Source: JBCBSZ01 sp039818945 (GTDB lineage Bacteria > Actinomycetota > Acidimicrobiia > Acidimicrobiales > Poriferisodalaceae). From it: 64,000 nucleotides of DNA. The notes beneath the pieces were generated by a model, which worked only from the letters and a program-made list of their open reading frames with translations, made no database searches and was not told the origin of the DNA. Where the stretch lies: positions 1 to 64,000 of the forward strand of contig JBCBSZ010000020.1 in assembly GCA_039818945.1 (NCBI GenBank), in the 5' to 3' direction. This document shows positions 51,144 to 59,649 of the stretch, piece by piece (positions within the stretch are counted from its first letter, which is position 1; each line of letters starts with the position of its first letter). The translations under genes and the position numbers were made by a program.

Positions 51144-52121
51144 ATGGACGACGTGCGCACCGTGCCCTCGATCGGCGAGGCGCTCCGCTTCGTGCAGATG
51201 TCGGGCATCTTCTACTGCCCGTCGTACCTGAGCGATCCCTGGGGCATCGAGCTCCCGCCGATGCCCGACTGCGTCTGGTTCCACGCCGTCGTCTCTGGCG
51301 AGTGCACGCTGGAGGTCGAGGGTGAGCGGCGCGCGGTGCGCGCCGGCGACTTCGTGGTCGTCCCCCACGGGGCCGGCCACCGGGCCTGGACCGACGAGCG
51401 CGCTCCGACCCCCAACGTGCTCGACCTTCCCCACGAGGAGCTCAGCGACACCTATGGCGTGCTCCGCCACGGCGGCGGCGGCGAGCGGACCGACCTCGTC
51501 TGCGGGGGGATCCGCTTCGAGCACCCCGCCGCCCGCCAGCTCGCCGCGGCGCTCCCGGCCATCATCCACATCGAGGCGGCTCGGACCACCCGCGCCGACT
51601 GGATGCGGGCCACCCTCGACCTGCTGGCCGAGGAGACCCGGGACGTGCGCCCCGCCGGCGAGGCGATCGTGAGCCGGCTGTGCGACATCGTCGTCATCCA
51701 GGCGATCCGGACCTGGATGGAGACCGACCCGGCGGCGAGGACGGGGTGGCTCGGCGCCCTGCGCGACGAACAGATCGGCGCCGCGATCGCTCGCATCCAC
51801 GCCGAACCCGAGCGGGCCTGGACCGTCGCCTCGCTCGCCGACGAGGTCGCCATGTCGCGCTCCGCCTTCGCCGCCCGCTTCACCGAGCTCGTGGGCGAAC
51901 CGGCCATGCAGTACGTCACCCGGTGGCGGATGCACGTCGCGCTCGAGCTGTTGCGCTCCGGCGAGCGCACCGTCGCCGAGACGGCGGCCCAGGTGGGCTA
52001 CGACTCCGAGGCCGCGTTCAGCCGCGCGTTCAAGCGCACCATGGGGGTCAGCCCACGGGTCGCCCGGCAGGGAGACGCCGACGGTCCGGCGGTCATCACG
52101 CCCATACCGGCACACGCCTGA
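51144..52121 (+). CDS. AraC-family regulator with Cupin_6 sensor
   Basis: A 325-residue regulator. The N-terminal cupin has DPWGIELPPMPDCVWFHAVV and RAGDFVVVPHGAGHR, as in the Cupin_6 AraC group. The HTH pair is WTVASLADEVAMSRSAFAAR and ETAAQVGYDSEAAFSRAFKR. These regulators often control nearby SDR, PPOX or DUF1772 genes in response to small aldehydes or quinones. It diverges from the DUF1772-PPOX operon. The ATG at 51144 gives a family-typical N-terminus. Confidence 0.9.
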   Translation: MDDVRTVPSIGEALRFVQMSGIFYCPSYLSDPWGIELPPMPDCVWFHAVVSGECTLEVEGERRAVRAGDFVVVPHGAGHRAWTDERAPTPNVLDLPHEELSDTYGVLRHGGGGERTDLVCGGIRFEHPAARQLAAALPAIIHIEAARTTRADWMRATLDLLAEETRDVRPAGEAIVSRLCDIVVIQAIRTWMETDPAARTGWLGALRDEQIGAAIARIHAEPERAWTVASLADEVAMSRSAFAARFTELVGEPAMQYVTRWRMHVALELLRSGERTVAETAAQVGYDSEAAFSRAFKRTMGVSPRVARQGDADGPAVITPIPAHA

Positions 52122-52193
52122 CCGAAGAGGCCGATCGGCTCTGGGCCGCCGGAACCGGTGGTCGTAGGTTCGAAGGCCGAGGAGGTGGTGGCC

Positions 52194-52787
52194 ATGACCG
52201 CCACGATCGACTACCCCGCGCGCCTGACGATCGACTACCCCGATCGACCACTCGACCGACTCTCGACGGCGTTTCGCCTGTTGTGGGTCATCCCGATCGC
52301 GATCGTCGCCGGCTTCGCGAGCGCGACCGACGCCGGCTGGGGCGGCGCGCTGTTCGTCCCGGTGCTCCTGCTGATCGTCGTGCGCCAGAAGTACCCACGC
52401 TGGTGGTTCGACTTCAACCGGGAGCTCACCCGCTTCACCAGCCGTGTCGGCGCCTACCTGGCGCTGATGACGGACCGCTACCCGTCGACCGACGAGGAGC
52501 AGACGGTCCACCTCGAGCTCGACTATCCCGATGTCCGCCGGGACCTCAACCGGTGGTTGCCGCTCGTGAAGTGGTTCCTCGCGATCCCCCACTTCGTGGT
52601 GCTGGTCTTCCTCAGCATCGGCGCGCTGTTCGCCGCGATCGCGGCCTGGTTCGCCATCCTCGCCACCGGCCGGTACCCGCGTGGGCTCTTCGACTTCGTC
52701 GAGGGCGTGATGCGGTGGTGGCTGAGGGTCAACGCCTACGCGTTCCTGTTGGTGACCGACGAGTACCCGCCGTTCCGCCTGTCCTGA
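52194..52787 (+). CDS. DUF4389 membrane protein
   Basis: A 197-residue protein with two repeated units, each a short soluble YP-containing segment followed by helices (IDYPDRPLDRLSTAFRLLWV, LDYPDVRRDLNRWLPLVKWF). WWFDFNRELTRFTSRVGAYL and RGLFDFVEGVMRWWLRVNAY are the family signatures. It is probably a cytoplasmic-membrane protein of unknown function. GGAGGTGGTGG stands directly before the ATG at 52194; TAGGTT at 52166-52171 may be its -10 element. It converges on the SDR gene with only 3 bases between. Confidence 0.85.
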   Translation: MTATIDYPARLTIDYPDRPLDRLSTAFRLLWVIPIAIVAGFASATDAGWGGALFVPVLLLIVVRQKYPRWWFDFNRELTRFTSRVGAYLALMTDRYPSTDEEQTVHLELDYPDVRRDLNRWLPLVKWFLAIPHFVVLVFLSIGALFAAIAAWFAILATGRYPRGLFDFVEGVMRWWLRVNAYAFLLVTDEYPPFRLS

Positions 52788-52790
52788 CGG

Positions 52791-53486
52791 TCAGCTCGCG
52801 CCGGACCGCCCGAGCGACATCGAGCTCAGCGAGGTGCCTCCGTCGATGGTGATCGCCTGACCCGTGACGTACGCGGCCTCCTCCGAGACCAGGAAGGCGA
52901 CCAGAGCGGCCACCTCGTCGGGTCGCCCGAAGCGGGTGGCGGGCGCGATCTGACCCTGGACGGCGTCGGTGACCTCGGCCGGCATCGACAGCACCCGCTC
53001 GGTCGCGATCATGCCCGGCAGCACGGCGTTGGCCGTGATGCCGTCGGCCGCGTGCTCGGCGGCGATGGTGCGGATCACGCCGAGCAGGCCGGCCTTCGAC
53101 GCCGAGTAGGCCACCTGCCCCGGTGATCCGAGTGCGGCGGCCACGCTCGACACGGCGACGATCCGGCCCAGGCCGCGCTCGCGCATCCCGCCGAGGCAGG
53201 CCTGCATCACCCGGAACGCACCGGTGAGGTTGACCGAGAGGTCGCGGTCCCACTTCTCGGCGCTCAAGCGCCGCGTCGGCGAGAGGATGTCGGTGATCCC
53301 GGCGTTGGACACGCAGATGTCGACGGCGCCGAAGACGTCGAGGGCGGGGAGCCCTCCGGCGAGATCGAGGTGGTGGTCGACGTCACCTTCGCGGTCGGTC
53401 GTCACCACCTCGTGGCCGTCGGAGCGGAGCCGTTCGACGATCGCCGAGCCGATCCCGCCGGTCGCACCGGTCACGAGCGCACGCAT
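52791..53486 (-). CDS. Short-chain dehydrogenase/reductase
   Basis: A 231-residue classical SDR. VTGATGGIG is the cofactor loop, CVSNAGITD the NAG motif, AVSSVAAALGSPGQVAYSAS the catalytic Ser and Tyr, and SKAG the lysine. The aspartate at TTDRE after the second strand favours NAD(H), though Arg next to it leaves NADP(H) possible. Similar to FabG-like alcohol or 3-oxoacyl reductases; substrate unknown. Confidence 0.9.
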   Translation of the reverse strand: MRALVTGATGGIGSAIVERLRSDGHEVVTTDREGDVDHHLDLAGGLPALDVFGAVDICVSNAGITDILSPTRRLSAEKWDRDLSVNLTGAFRVMQACLGGMRERGLGRIVAVSSVAAALGSPGQVAYSASKAGLLGVIRTIAAEHAADGITANAVLPGMIATERVLSMPAEVTDAVQGQIAPATRFGRPDEVAALVAFLVSEEAAYVTGQAITIDGGTSLSSMSLGRSGAS

Positions 53487-53525
53487 CGGCGCAGTCTCGC
53501 GCCGTCGCGCGCCGAGAGCTGGCGC

Positions 53526-53846
53526 TCAGACGCCCCGGGCGTCGATGGCGGCCTGGTCGTAGGGCTCGAGCATGATGCATTCGCCCGGGCACTCCTCGGC
53601 GGCCTCGATGGCGGCGTCGAGCACGGCGTCCGGGACGCGCGCCATGCCCTGGGAACCGTCGGGACCCTTGCCGGGGCCGGACGTCCCGTCGAAGACGATC
53701 GTGTCGCCGAAGTGGCTGGCGTCCTCGCGCACGACCCACAGACCGTCGTCGCGGGGCTCGAAGCTGTCGGGGCAGATCTCCGAGCAGATCCCGTCACCGG
53801 TGCAGAGATCCTGGTCGATCCAGACCATGAACGTGGTGGCGGACAT
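53526..53846 (-). CDS. Ferredoxin with one 3Fe-4S/4Fe-4S cluster
   Basis: A 106-residue ferredoxin. The cluster motif is C15-xx-D18-xx-C21-xxx-C25P with a distal C86 in EECPGECI. Aspartate stands where the second cysteine would be, as in ferredoxins holding a 3Fe-4S cluster or an Asp-ligated 4Fe-4S. Such proteins donate electrons to cytochromes P450 or Rieske oxygenases, but no such gene is beside it. The ATG at 53846 has GGAG a few bases upstream. An about 45-residue insert separates the two cluster halves. Confidence 0.88.
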   Translation of the reverse strand: MSATTFMVWIDQDLCTGDGICSEICPDSFEPRDDGLWVVREDASHFGDTIVFDGTSGPGKGPDGSQGMARVPDAVLDAAIEAAEECPGECIMLEPYDQAAIDARGV

Positions 53847-53880
53847 CGAGGGCTCCTTCGTCGGGGGGCGTGGGTCGAGT

Positions 53881-54306
53881 TTACACGGGTTGAGCCGTGA
53901 AAATGTGACGCCGCTCGCGCCACGCATCGGTCGACCACAGCGCCCAGACGACCAGCACCGGTTGGAAGAACAGGCGCCGCAGCCGGGCCCCGTCGGAGTC
54001 GAGGCCGAACGCATCGGTGCCCTCGACCCACTGCGCCACGTTGCCCGGGAAGATGGCGACGAAGAACCCGGCGACGACCCAGCCGACGAGGGCTCGACGG
54101 CGACTCGGAGCTGCGAGCAGCGCCGCCCCCAGCGCGATCTCGACGACGCCGGAGGCGAGCACGGTGAGGTCGGCGTCGACCGGGAACCACTCCGGCACCT
54201 GGGCGCGGAACTCGTCGCGGCTCGGGCCGAGGTGGGCGATGCCGGCGAGCACGAGCGCGCCACCGAGCGCCCATCGGCCGATCGTCCGGAGCCACGGGAG
54301 CGACAC
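53881..54306 (-). CDS. DoxX-like membrane protein
   Basis: A 141-residue protein with four hydrophobic segments. RTIGRWALGGALVLAGIAHL, LTVLASGVVEIALGAALL and GWVVAGFFVAIFPGNVAQW are typical of the DoxX/MauE-related family of small membrane proteins, often linked to redox reactions. Function here is unknown. It diverges from vapB; the shared 46 bases contain the VapBC operator, which could also influence this gene. Confidence 0.8.
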   Translation of the reverse strand: MSLPWLRTIGRWALGGALVLAGIAHLGPSRDEFRAQVPEWFPVDADLTVLASGVVEIALGAALLAAPSRRRALVGWVVAGFFVAIFPGNVAQWVEGTDAFGLDSDGARLRRLFFQPVLVVWALWSTDAWRERRHIFTAQPV

Positions 54307-54316
54307 GCCATCAACC

Positions 54317-54353
54317 TACACCTGTTGCACACGTCACGTGTACCGTTGGTGTA
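54317..54353. promoter_or_regulatory. Nested dyad operator of vapBC
   Basis: A 37-base symmetric site centred on 54335. The inner arms ACACGT (54329-54334) and ACGTGT (54336-54341) flank one C, and the outer arms TACACC (54317-54322) and GGTGTA (54348-54353) sit at equal distances from the same centre. It reaches into the vapB start codon, as expected for autoregulation by the VapBC complex. Confidence 0.7.
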
Positions 54354-54562
54354 TGACTCGGGTCCGGACCAACATCGAGATCGACAACGATCACGTCGAG
54401 ACGATCATGGATCGCTACGGGGTGCGCACGAAGACCGAGGCGGTCGACCTCGCGCTCCGCCACCTCGCCGGCCAGCCGATGAGCCGGGACGAGGCGCTCG
54501 CGATGCGCGGCGTCCGAGCCATCGTCGACGTGCCCGACGACGCCCCGCCGACCCCCACGTGA
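54353..54562 (+). CDS. vapB: VapB-type antitoxin
   Basis: A 69-residue antitoxin. TRVRTNIEIDNDHVETIMDR followed by GVRTKTEAVDLALRHLA is the ribbon-helix-helix DNA-binding domain of VapB proteins. The acidic C-terminus (VDVPDDAPP) would wrap the toxin. Its stop overlaps the toxin GTG (GTGA), ensuring antitoxin is made first. The start lies at the edge of the nested dyad to which the complex probably binds. Confidence 0.88.
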   Translation: MTRVRTNIEIDNDHVETIMDRYGVRTKTEAVDLALRHLAGQPMSRDEALAMRGVRAIVDVPDDAPPTPT

Positions 54563-54954
54563 TCCTCGCCGACACGTCGGCGTGGATCGAGTTCGATCGC
54601 GCGACGGAGAGCCCCGTCGATCGACGCCTGGCCGAACTGATCGAAGCCGAGGGACCACTGGCCGTCACCGAACCGGTGGTGATGGAGGTGGTGGCCGGGG
54701 CTCGCGACGACGCTCGAGAGCGCGACCTGCGCCGCCTCCTCGGCCGCTGCACGTTGCTGACCTTCGACTCGGCGACCGACTTCGACGGCGCCGCCCGGAT
54801 CTACCGGACGTGTCGCCGCCAGGGCATCACCCCACGGGGCATGGTGGACTGCATGATCGTCGCCGTCGCACGGCGATCCGGCGCCAGCCTCCTGTGCGCC
54901 GACCGCGACCTGGTGCAGATCGCCACCGTGTTCGACGTCCCACTCGACCGCTGA
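54559..54954 (+). CDS. vapC: VapC-type PIN-domain ribonuclease toxin
   Basis: A 131-residue PIN-domain RNase. The acidic metal-binding residues are D5 in ILADTSAWI, E43 in VVMEVVAG, D97 in MVDCMIVA and D115 in CADRDL. VapC toxins cut tRNA or rRNA when VapB is lost. The GTG at 54559 overlaps vapB. The complete set of acidic residues means the toxin should be active. It converges on the DUF1330 gene. Confidence 0.9.
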   Translation: MILADTSAWIEFDRATESPVDRRLAELIEAEGPLAVTEPVVMEVVAGARDDARERDLRRLLGRCTLLTFDSATDFDGAARIYRTCRRQGITPRGMVDCMIVAVARRSGASLLCADRDLVQIATVFDVPLDR

Positions 54955-54966
54955 GCTGCCGAGGGC

Positions 54967-55791
54967 TCAGTCGACCGACTCGGCCAGGCGGTTGATCATC
55001 GGGCGGGTGACGAGGGTGTAGGTGTCGGCGATCGCCGTCTCACGATGCGCCCGCTGGGCCTCGAGGCGGGCCGGGTCCGCCACGACCGCGAGGAAGGCGG
55101 CCCGGCTGGGGAACGCGTTGAAGCGGACCTGGTCCCAGGTCCGGCCGTCGCCCACGATCGTGCCCTCGACGCCGAACCACCCGTCGACGCGAGCACCGTG
55201 TGGCAGCGCGACCTGCGCCGCGGCCGTCGAGTAGGCGTCCATGTCCTCCGGCGACGTCCCGGCGGCGACGGCCTCCTCGAAGCGCACGACGTGGACGACG
55301 ACCACGGGCCCGTCCTCGTCGGTGGGCGGATGAGGGACGCCGGCCCAGTCGACGTGCTCGAGCCCGGCGTCCGGCTTCGGCATGGGCTGACACCCGATCA
55401 CGAAGGTCTCGGCCATCCCGGCGTCCTTGTGCACGTGCTGGCGCTGGAAGTCGGGTCGCGACTGCATCTCGATGAACGCCCGTCGGGTCGGATAGCGCAC
55501 GACGGCGACCCGGTCCCATGGCGGGGAGTCGTTGAGGAACTGGTCCTGCACGTCCGCGACGAAGGCGATCTCGGCACCGACGCCCGCCAGCGATTCGAGC
55601 GGCGTGTAGAGGTCGTCGGCCTCCCGACCGCTGAGCGTCGACTCCCGGCCGTCGGCGTAGTCGGCGACCTCCCGGTAGCGCATCAGGTTGACCATCCACA
55701 CCGGTCCGTCGTCCTCGGGCGCCGTGGTCGCGAGGCGGGCGGCGTAGTCGGTGTCGATCGTGCCGTAGCGGGGTGGGCCGACGTCGGTCAT
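54967..55791 (-). CDS. Tandem DUF1330-like protein
   Basis: A 274-residue protein of two ferredoxin-like DUF1330 halves. The first has VWMVNLMRYRE and AVVRYPTRRAFIEMQSRPDF; the second has VVVVHVVRFEE and VRFNAFPSRAAFLAVVADPA. Most proteins of this family are single units of about 95 residues. The function is unknown, with dimeric alpha/beta barrel enzymes as relatives. Its ATG lies one base before the stop of the sulfatase fusion, so it is the last gene of the sulfatase operon. Confidence 0.83.
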   Translation of the reverse strand: MTDVGPPRYGTIDTDYAARLATTAPEDDGPVWMVNLMRYREVADYADGRESTLSGREADDLYTPLESLAGVGAEIAFVADVQDQFLNDSPPWDRVAVVRYPTRRAFIEMQSRPDFQRQHVHKDAGMAETFVIGCQPMPKPDAGLEHVDWAGVPHPPTDEDGPVVVVHVVRFEEAVAAGTSPEDMDAYSTAAAQVALPHGARVDGWFGVEGTIVGDGRTWDQVRFNAFPSRAAFLAVVADPARLEAQRAHRETAIADTYTLVTRPMINRLAESVD

Positions 55792-55792
55792 G

Positions 55793-58348
55793 TCAGGTCT
55801 CCTGGCTCACGAGCCGCAGCATCTCGCGTGCGACCATCGGGGCGGCGTTCTGGTTCTGGCCGGTGACGAGGTTCCCGTCGACGACCCAGTGGTTGGCGAA
55901 CGGGTCGCGGAAGCGGATCGCGCTCTCGAAGGTGGCCCCGACCCGGCGCAGCTCGGACTCGGGGTGGAACGGCGTCGCCTCGATCCCGAGCTCGTCGACC
56001 TGCTTGTCGGTGACCGCCGTGAGGCGCCGGCCCTCGACCAGCGGTGAGCCGTCGACGTCGGTCGCGTTGACGAGACCGAGCGGGCCATGGCACACACCGC
56101 CGATCACCGTGCCGAGCGCGTTGGCCTCGGTGATCTTGGCGGCCAGGTCCTTCGACGGGACGAAGTCGAAGGCCGCTCCCCACCCGCCGGCCAGGTACAC
56201 AACGTCGTAGACGTCCATGTCGAGGATGCCGACGGGCCACGACTCGGTGATGAGCCGTCTCGCCTCGTCGTCGGCGAGGAACCGGTCGTCGGCCTCGGTG
56301 CGCACCGGTGCCCGGAGCGAGCGGGGATCGAACGGGATCACGCCGCCGGCCGGGCTGGCGACGTCGACCTGCATGCCGGCGTCGACGAACGCGTAGTACG
56401 GCACGGTGAGCTCGCTGGCGAACACGCCGGTCGGCTTGCCCACTTCGAGGACGCCGACGTTGGTGGCGATCACCAGCGCTCGACACCCCACCAGGTCGAA
56501 GGTTGCGGGCTCGGGGTCGTCGGGGTGCAGGCCGAGGCGGCGCAGGGCCCCGCGCACCAGCCGGGCCGGCGGTGGCGGCCGCTTCATCGGCGGGCCACCG
56601 GTCGCCTGGCGCGCCGCGTAGGGCCACGGCTCGTTCCGGGTCGGCACGCTGGCGGCGCGCTCGGACTCGAGCAGGCCGCGCATCGCGGCGAACACGTCGG
56701 CGACGGCCGGGTCGTTCCACCGGTTCCAGGCCTCGATCGCGTCGTCGTCGAGGTCGTAGAGCTCCCACTGGTCCGGCAGCTGCTCGGTACGCCAGGTCGG
56801 GCCGCCCGGACCGGTGTCGGCGAGGTGGCGCACACCGGGCTCGGTCCAGGTGTCGGGATCGTCGAAGGTTCGCACGAGCTTCCAGAGATGGCCGGCACCG
56901 ACGTCGGATCGGGCGACGATGCCCTCGACGTTGCTCGCCACGTGGGCCGGCACGCGGATGCGCAGGGCCAGCGGCGGGTGCTCGGTCCGGCCGAGCCGGC
57001 GGGCCATCCCGCTGGCACCGGAGTCGCCCTCGAGCATGTGGTCACGGGTGATGAGGTAGACGGGGCGATGCCGGTCGGCCGCGGCGCCGTCGACGACCGG
57101 CATCAGGTCGCGACCGGGCAGCGGGTGCACCTCGCTGAAGTTCCGGCGCAGCTCGGCTGCGACCTCCCGCTCGTCGATCCCGGCGGCGGCGAGCAGGGTC
57201 GGGACCAGGTCGACGTGCGACGTCGGCGCACCGTCGACGACGCGCGCCGTTGCGGGCGCTGACCCCGTCCGGGCCACGACGAAGGGGACCCGCGTCGCCT
57301 CGTCGTAGAGCTGGTACCACTTCTGGTGCAGACCTCCGTGGGAGCCCAGCAGCTCACCGTGGTCCGACGTCCGCACGAGGACGGCCTCGTCCGAGCCGCC
57401 CTCGGTCACCGCCCGCCGCACCCGGTCGAGCGGTTCGTCGACCTCGACGTGGAGGCGGTGGTAGACGTCGCGGTAGAGCTGGGCGTTGCGCTCGTAGGCC
57501 CGCGCGACCAGGGGCGCCGGGCCGTAGGCCGACGGGTAGGCCGCCCGGTACGCGATCTGGGCCGCCGGCTTGCTGGCGAGGTCCTCGTCATCGGTCGGCG
57601 ATGGCGGGACGGGTGGCGGATCGCGGTCCGAGGCATCGTACGGGGTCCCCTGGCGGGCCCAGAGCGGGAAGAACACGATGTCGTGGGGGTTCACGAAGCT
57701 GGCGACGAGCAGGAACGGCGTCAGCGCGTCGGGGTCGCCGGCCCGGCGGCGGGCATAGCGGTCCGTCAGCCAGACGACGATCCGGTCGGCGAAGAGCTGA
57801 TCTCGGACCAACCCCGAGTTCGCGACCGGCGCGCCGTGGGGCTCGGGCCCGACCCACCCGGAGAAGCCGAAGGGGCCCAGCGGGTCCGCATCGAGGTAGG
57901 CCCGGACCGCCGCCTCGTCGACGACGCCGTGCTCGTCGTTGGTCGCCACCGTGCGGCCGGACACGGGGTCGCGGAGGTCGGCGTGGGTGATGTGCCACTT
58001 GCCGTCGTAGTGGGTGTCGTAGCCGCCGGCCCGGAACCAGTTGCCCAGGGTCGGGACCTCCCCGGGCCGCAGCCAGCGCAGCCGGGAGTCGTCGGCCATC
58101 TTGCCGAGGCCGTCGGTCTGGGTGACCCCGTGCACGTCGGGGTACTGCCCGGTGAACAGCGTCGGCCGACTCGGCACGCACGCCAGCGACCCCGTGTGGT
58201 GCCGGGTGAACGAGACGCCGTGCTCGTCGAACCAGCGGCGACCCGGCATCGTCCGGCGCCGCCACGCCGCGACCTCGTCGGTCTCGTAGGGCGGAGCCGC
58301 CCGCTCCTGGTCGGTGATGATCACGACGACGTCGGGTCGGGCGGTCAT
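55793..58348 (-). CDS. Sulfatase fused to a DJ-1/PfpI-like domain
   Basis: An 851-residue chain with two enzymes in one frame. Residues 1 to about 585 form a type I sulfatase: C57 in ACVPSR is the cysteine converted to formylglycine, with YDGKWHI, VNPHDI and SDHGELLGSHGG as other metal and substrate residues. Residues about 622-851 are a DJ-1/PfpI domain with YLAGGWGAAFDF and the nucleophile elbow GGVCHGPLG at C753. A Pro/Arg linker starting at M588 (position 56587) joins them; there is no stop between. An internal start at M588 could make the second domain alone, but no good ribosome-binding site precedes it. Hydrolysis of sulfate or phosphonate esters is likely for the first half; the second may be a glyoxalase, deglycase or chaperone. 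ATGA couples it to the SRPBCC gene. Confidence 0.85.
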   Translation of the reverse strand: MTARPDVVVIITDQERAAPPYETDEVAAWRRRTMPGRRWFDEHGVSFTRHHTGSLACVPSRPTLFTGQYPDVHGVTQTDGLGKMADDSRLRWLRPGEVPTLGNWFRAGGYDTHYDGKWHITHADLRDPVSGRTVATNDEHGVVDEAAVRAYLDADPLGPFGFSGWVGPEPHGAPVANSGLVRDQLFADRIVVWLTDRYARRRAGDPDALTPFLLVASFVNPHDIVFFPLWARQGTPYDASDRDPPPVPPSPTDDEDLASKPAAQIAYRAAYPSAYGPAPLVARAYERNAQLYRDVYHRLHVEVDEPLDRVRRAVTEGGSDEAVLVRTSDHGELLGSHGGLHQKWYQLYDEATRVPFVVARTGSAPATARVVDGAPTSHVDLVPTLLAAAGIDEREVAAELRRNFSEVHPLPGRDLMPVVDGAAADRHRPVYLITRDHMLEGDSGASGMARRLGRTEHPPLALRIRVPAHVASNVEGIVARSDVGAGHLWKLVRTFDDPDTWTEPGVRHLADTGPGGPTWRTEQLPDQWELYDLDDDAIEAWNRWNDPAVADVFAAMRGLLESERAASVPTRNEPWPYAARQATGGPPMKRPPPPARLVRGALRRLGLHPDDPEPATFDLVGCRALVIATNVGVLEVGKPTGVFASELTVPYYAFVDAGMQVDVASPAGGVIPFDPRSLRAPVRTEADDRFLADDEARRLITESWPVGILDMDVYDVVYLAGGWGAAFDFVPSKDLAAKITEANALGTVIGGVCHGPLGLVNATDVDGSPLVEGRRLTAVTDKQVDELGIEATPFHPESELRRVGATFESAIRFRDPFANHWVVDGNLVTGQNQNAAPMVAREMLRLVSQET

Positions 58349-58809
58349 GCGGTCGCTCCCCTGGTCGTGTCGAGGTCGGCGGCGAGCGCAGCGAGCAGCC
58401 GCTCTGACGTTCGGGCCAGCAGCCGCGCGACCACCCGTCCGGCGAGCCGGTGCGGCGGCCGCGGCCCGACCTCGAGCCGGCTCGCCAGCGAGACCGTCGC
58501 ACCGATCGGTGCGGCTCCGACCGTCCAGGTGTTCGTGGCGGACCGCACGATCGGGGGCAGGCCCTCCACCGAGTAGGACAGCGTCGTCGGCGGGTCCCAG
58601 ACGAGGACGCGCTCGACGAGGGTGCTGCGTCCAGCCTGGATCCGCCGCGCCGCGCCCGGCCCCACCTCGGTCGCTCCCAGCGCACACGAGTAGTCGACGT
58701 GGGGTGCCCAGCGGCTGATGGCCGGGAAGTCCCCGAGCACGGCCCACACCTCCACGGGCGTCGCTGCGACCTCACCCGAGCGCTCGACCACGGTCGCCGG
58801 CACGCTCAC
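58345..58809 (-). CDS. SRPBCC (polyketide cyclase/START-like) protein
   Basis: A 154-residue START-fold protein with a deep hydrophobic cavity. VVERSGEVAATPVEVWAVL is the first strand and helix, then FPAISRWAPHVDYS and RRIQAGRSTLVERVLVWDPP. Such proteins bind or cyclise aromatic and lipid-like compounds. The GTG at 58809 overlaps the upstream stop (GTGA) and its own stop overlaps the sulfatase start (ATGA), so it sits in the middle of a tightly coupled operon. Confidence 0.83.
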   Translation of the reverse strand: MSVPATVVERSGEVAATPVEVWAVLGDFPAISRWAPHVDYSCALGATEVGPGAARRIQAGRSTLVERVLVWDPPTTLSYSVEGLPPIVRSATNTWTVGAAPIGATVSLASRLEVGPRPPHRLAGRVVARLLARTSERLLAALAADLDTTRGATA

Positions 58810-59639
58810 TCCCCTCCGCCGACCGTGACCCGGTGCAGGTCGTCGCCGAGCTCGATGGCCCCGTCGAAGTGCGCAGCGGCCAGCTCGCGCCACTCGCCCT
58901 CGCCTCCCGGCGGGATCGGCGGCACGTAGTGGGTGAGCACGAGCGTGCCCACCCCGGCGCGCTGCGCCGTCTGCGCCGCCTCCTCGGGTGAGGAGTGGTA
59001 GTCGAGCGTGTCCTGCATCCGCTGGAACGGCAGCGTGGCGATGATGTCCTTGCGGATCACCGTGTGCACCAGAACGTCCGCGCCCGCGGCGAGTCGGTCG
59101 AGGCCGTCGCACGGGACGGTGTCGCCAGCGGCGACCGCGCTCGCACCGTCGTGCTCGATGCGGAACCCGACGCTCGGTTCGACCGGACGGTGGTCGGTCG
59201 GGGCGCACGTGACGGTGGCCGCCGTGCCCAGCCCGACGGGTCCGTCGGTCACCTCGATGACCTCGACCGCCGGCGGCCCCTCGAGATCGGCGTGATGGGC
59301 GATCCGGTAGCCGACGTCGGGTTCGAGGAACGCCAGCAGCGCGTCGACCACACGGCGAGTACCCGGCGGTCCGACGACGGTCAGCGGCGACGGCTCGAAC
59401 GTCATGACCCACCGGCTGGTGATGACGTCGTTGAGATCGGTGATGTGGTCGCTGTGGAGGTGGGTGAGCAGCACGGCGGTGAGGTTCGGCGCCCCGAGGC
59501 CGACGGCGGCGAGGCGCATCAGGACCCCGCGCCCGGCGTCGACGAGGAAGTGCTCGTCGCCGGCGGTGACGAGCGTGCTGGGTCCGGCACGATCGGGCGC
59601 CGGCATCGGGCTCCCGGTGCCGAGCAGGACGACCTCCAC
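58806..59639 (-). CDS. Metallo-beta-lactamase-fold hydrolase, RNase Z/AtsA-like
   Basis: A 277-residue metallohydrolase. THLHSDHITD is the dizinc HxHxDH motif; VAAGDTVP, VHTVI and LTHYVPP carry the remaining ligand positions. The overall form is that of the RNase Z group, which includes the AtsA arylsulfatase of marine bacteria. Because it is embedded between sulfatase genes, an esterase or arylsulfatase role is more likely than tRNA processing; this is inference. The GTG at 59639 has GGAGG 6 bases upstream and starts EVVLLGTGSP. Confidence 0.85.
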   Translation of the reverse strand: MEVVLLGTGSPMPAPDRAGPSTLVTAGDEHFLVDAGRGVLMRLAAVGLGAPNLTAVLLTHLHSDHITDLNDVITSRWVMTFEPSPLTVVGPPGTRRVVDALLAFLEPDVGYRIAHHADLEGPPAVEVIEVTDGPVGLGTAATVTCAPTDHRPVEPSVGFRIEHDGASAVAAGDTVPCDGLDRLAAGADVLVHTVIRKDIIATLPFQRMQDTLDYHSSPEEAAQTAQRAGVGTLVLTHYVPPIPPGGEGEWRELAAAHFDGAIELGDDLHRVTVGGGE

Positions 59640-59649
59640 CGTCGACCTC

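Noticed and set aside
58806..59639. Call as tRNase Z
   Set aside because: The fold group fits, but the gene is embedded in a sulfatase operon by overlaps and there is no other RNA-processing context.
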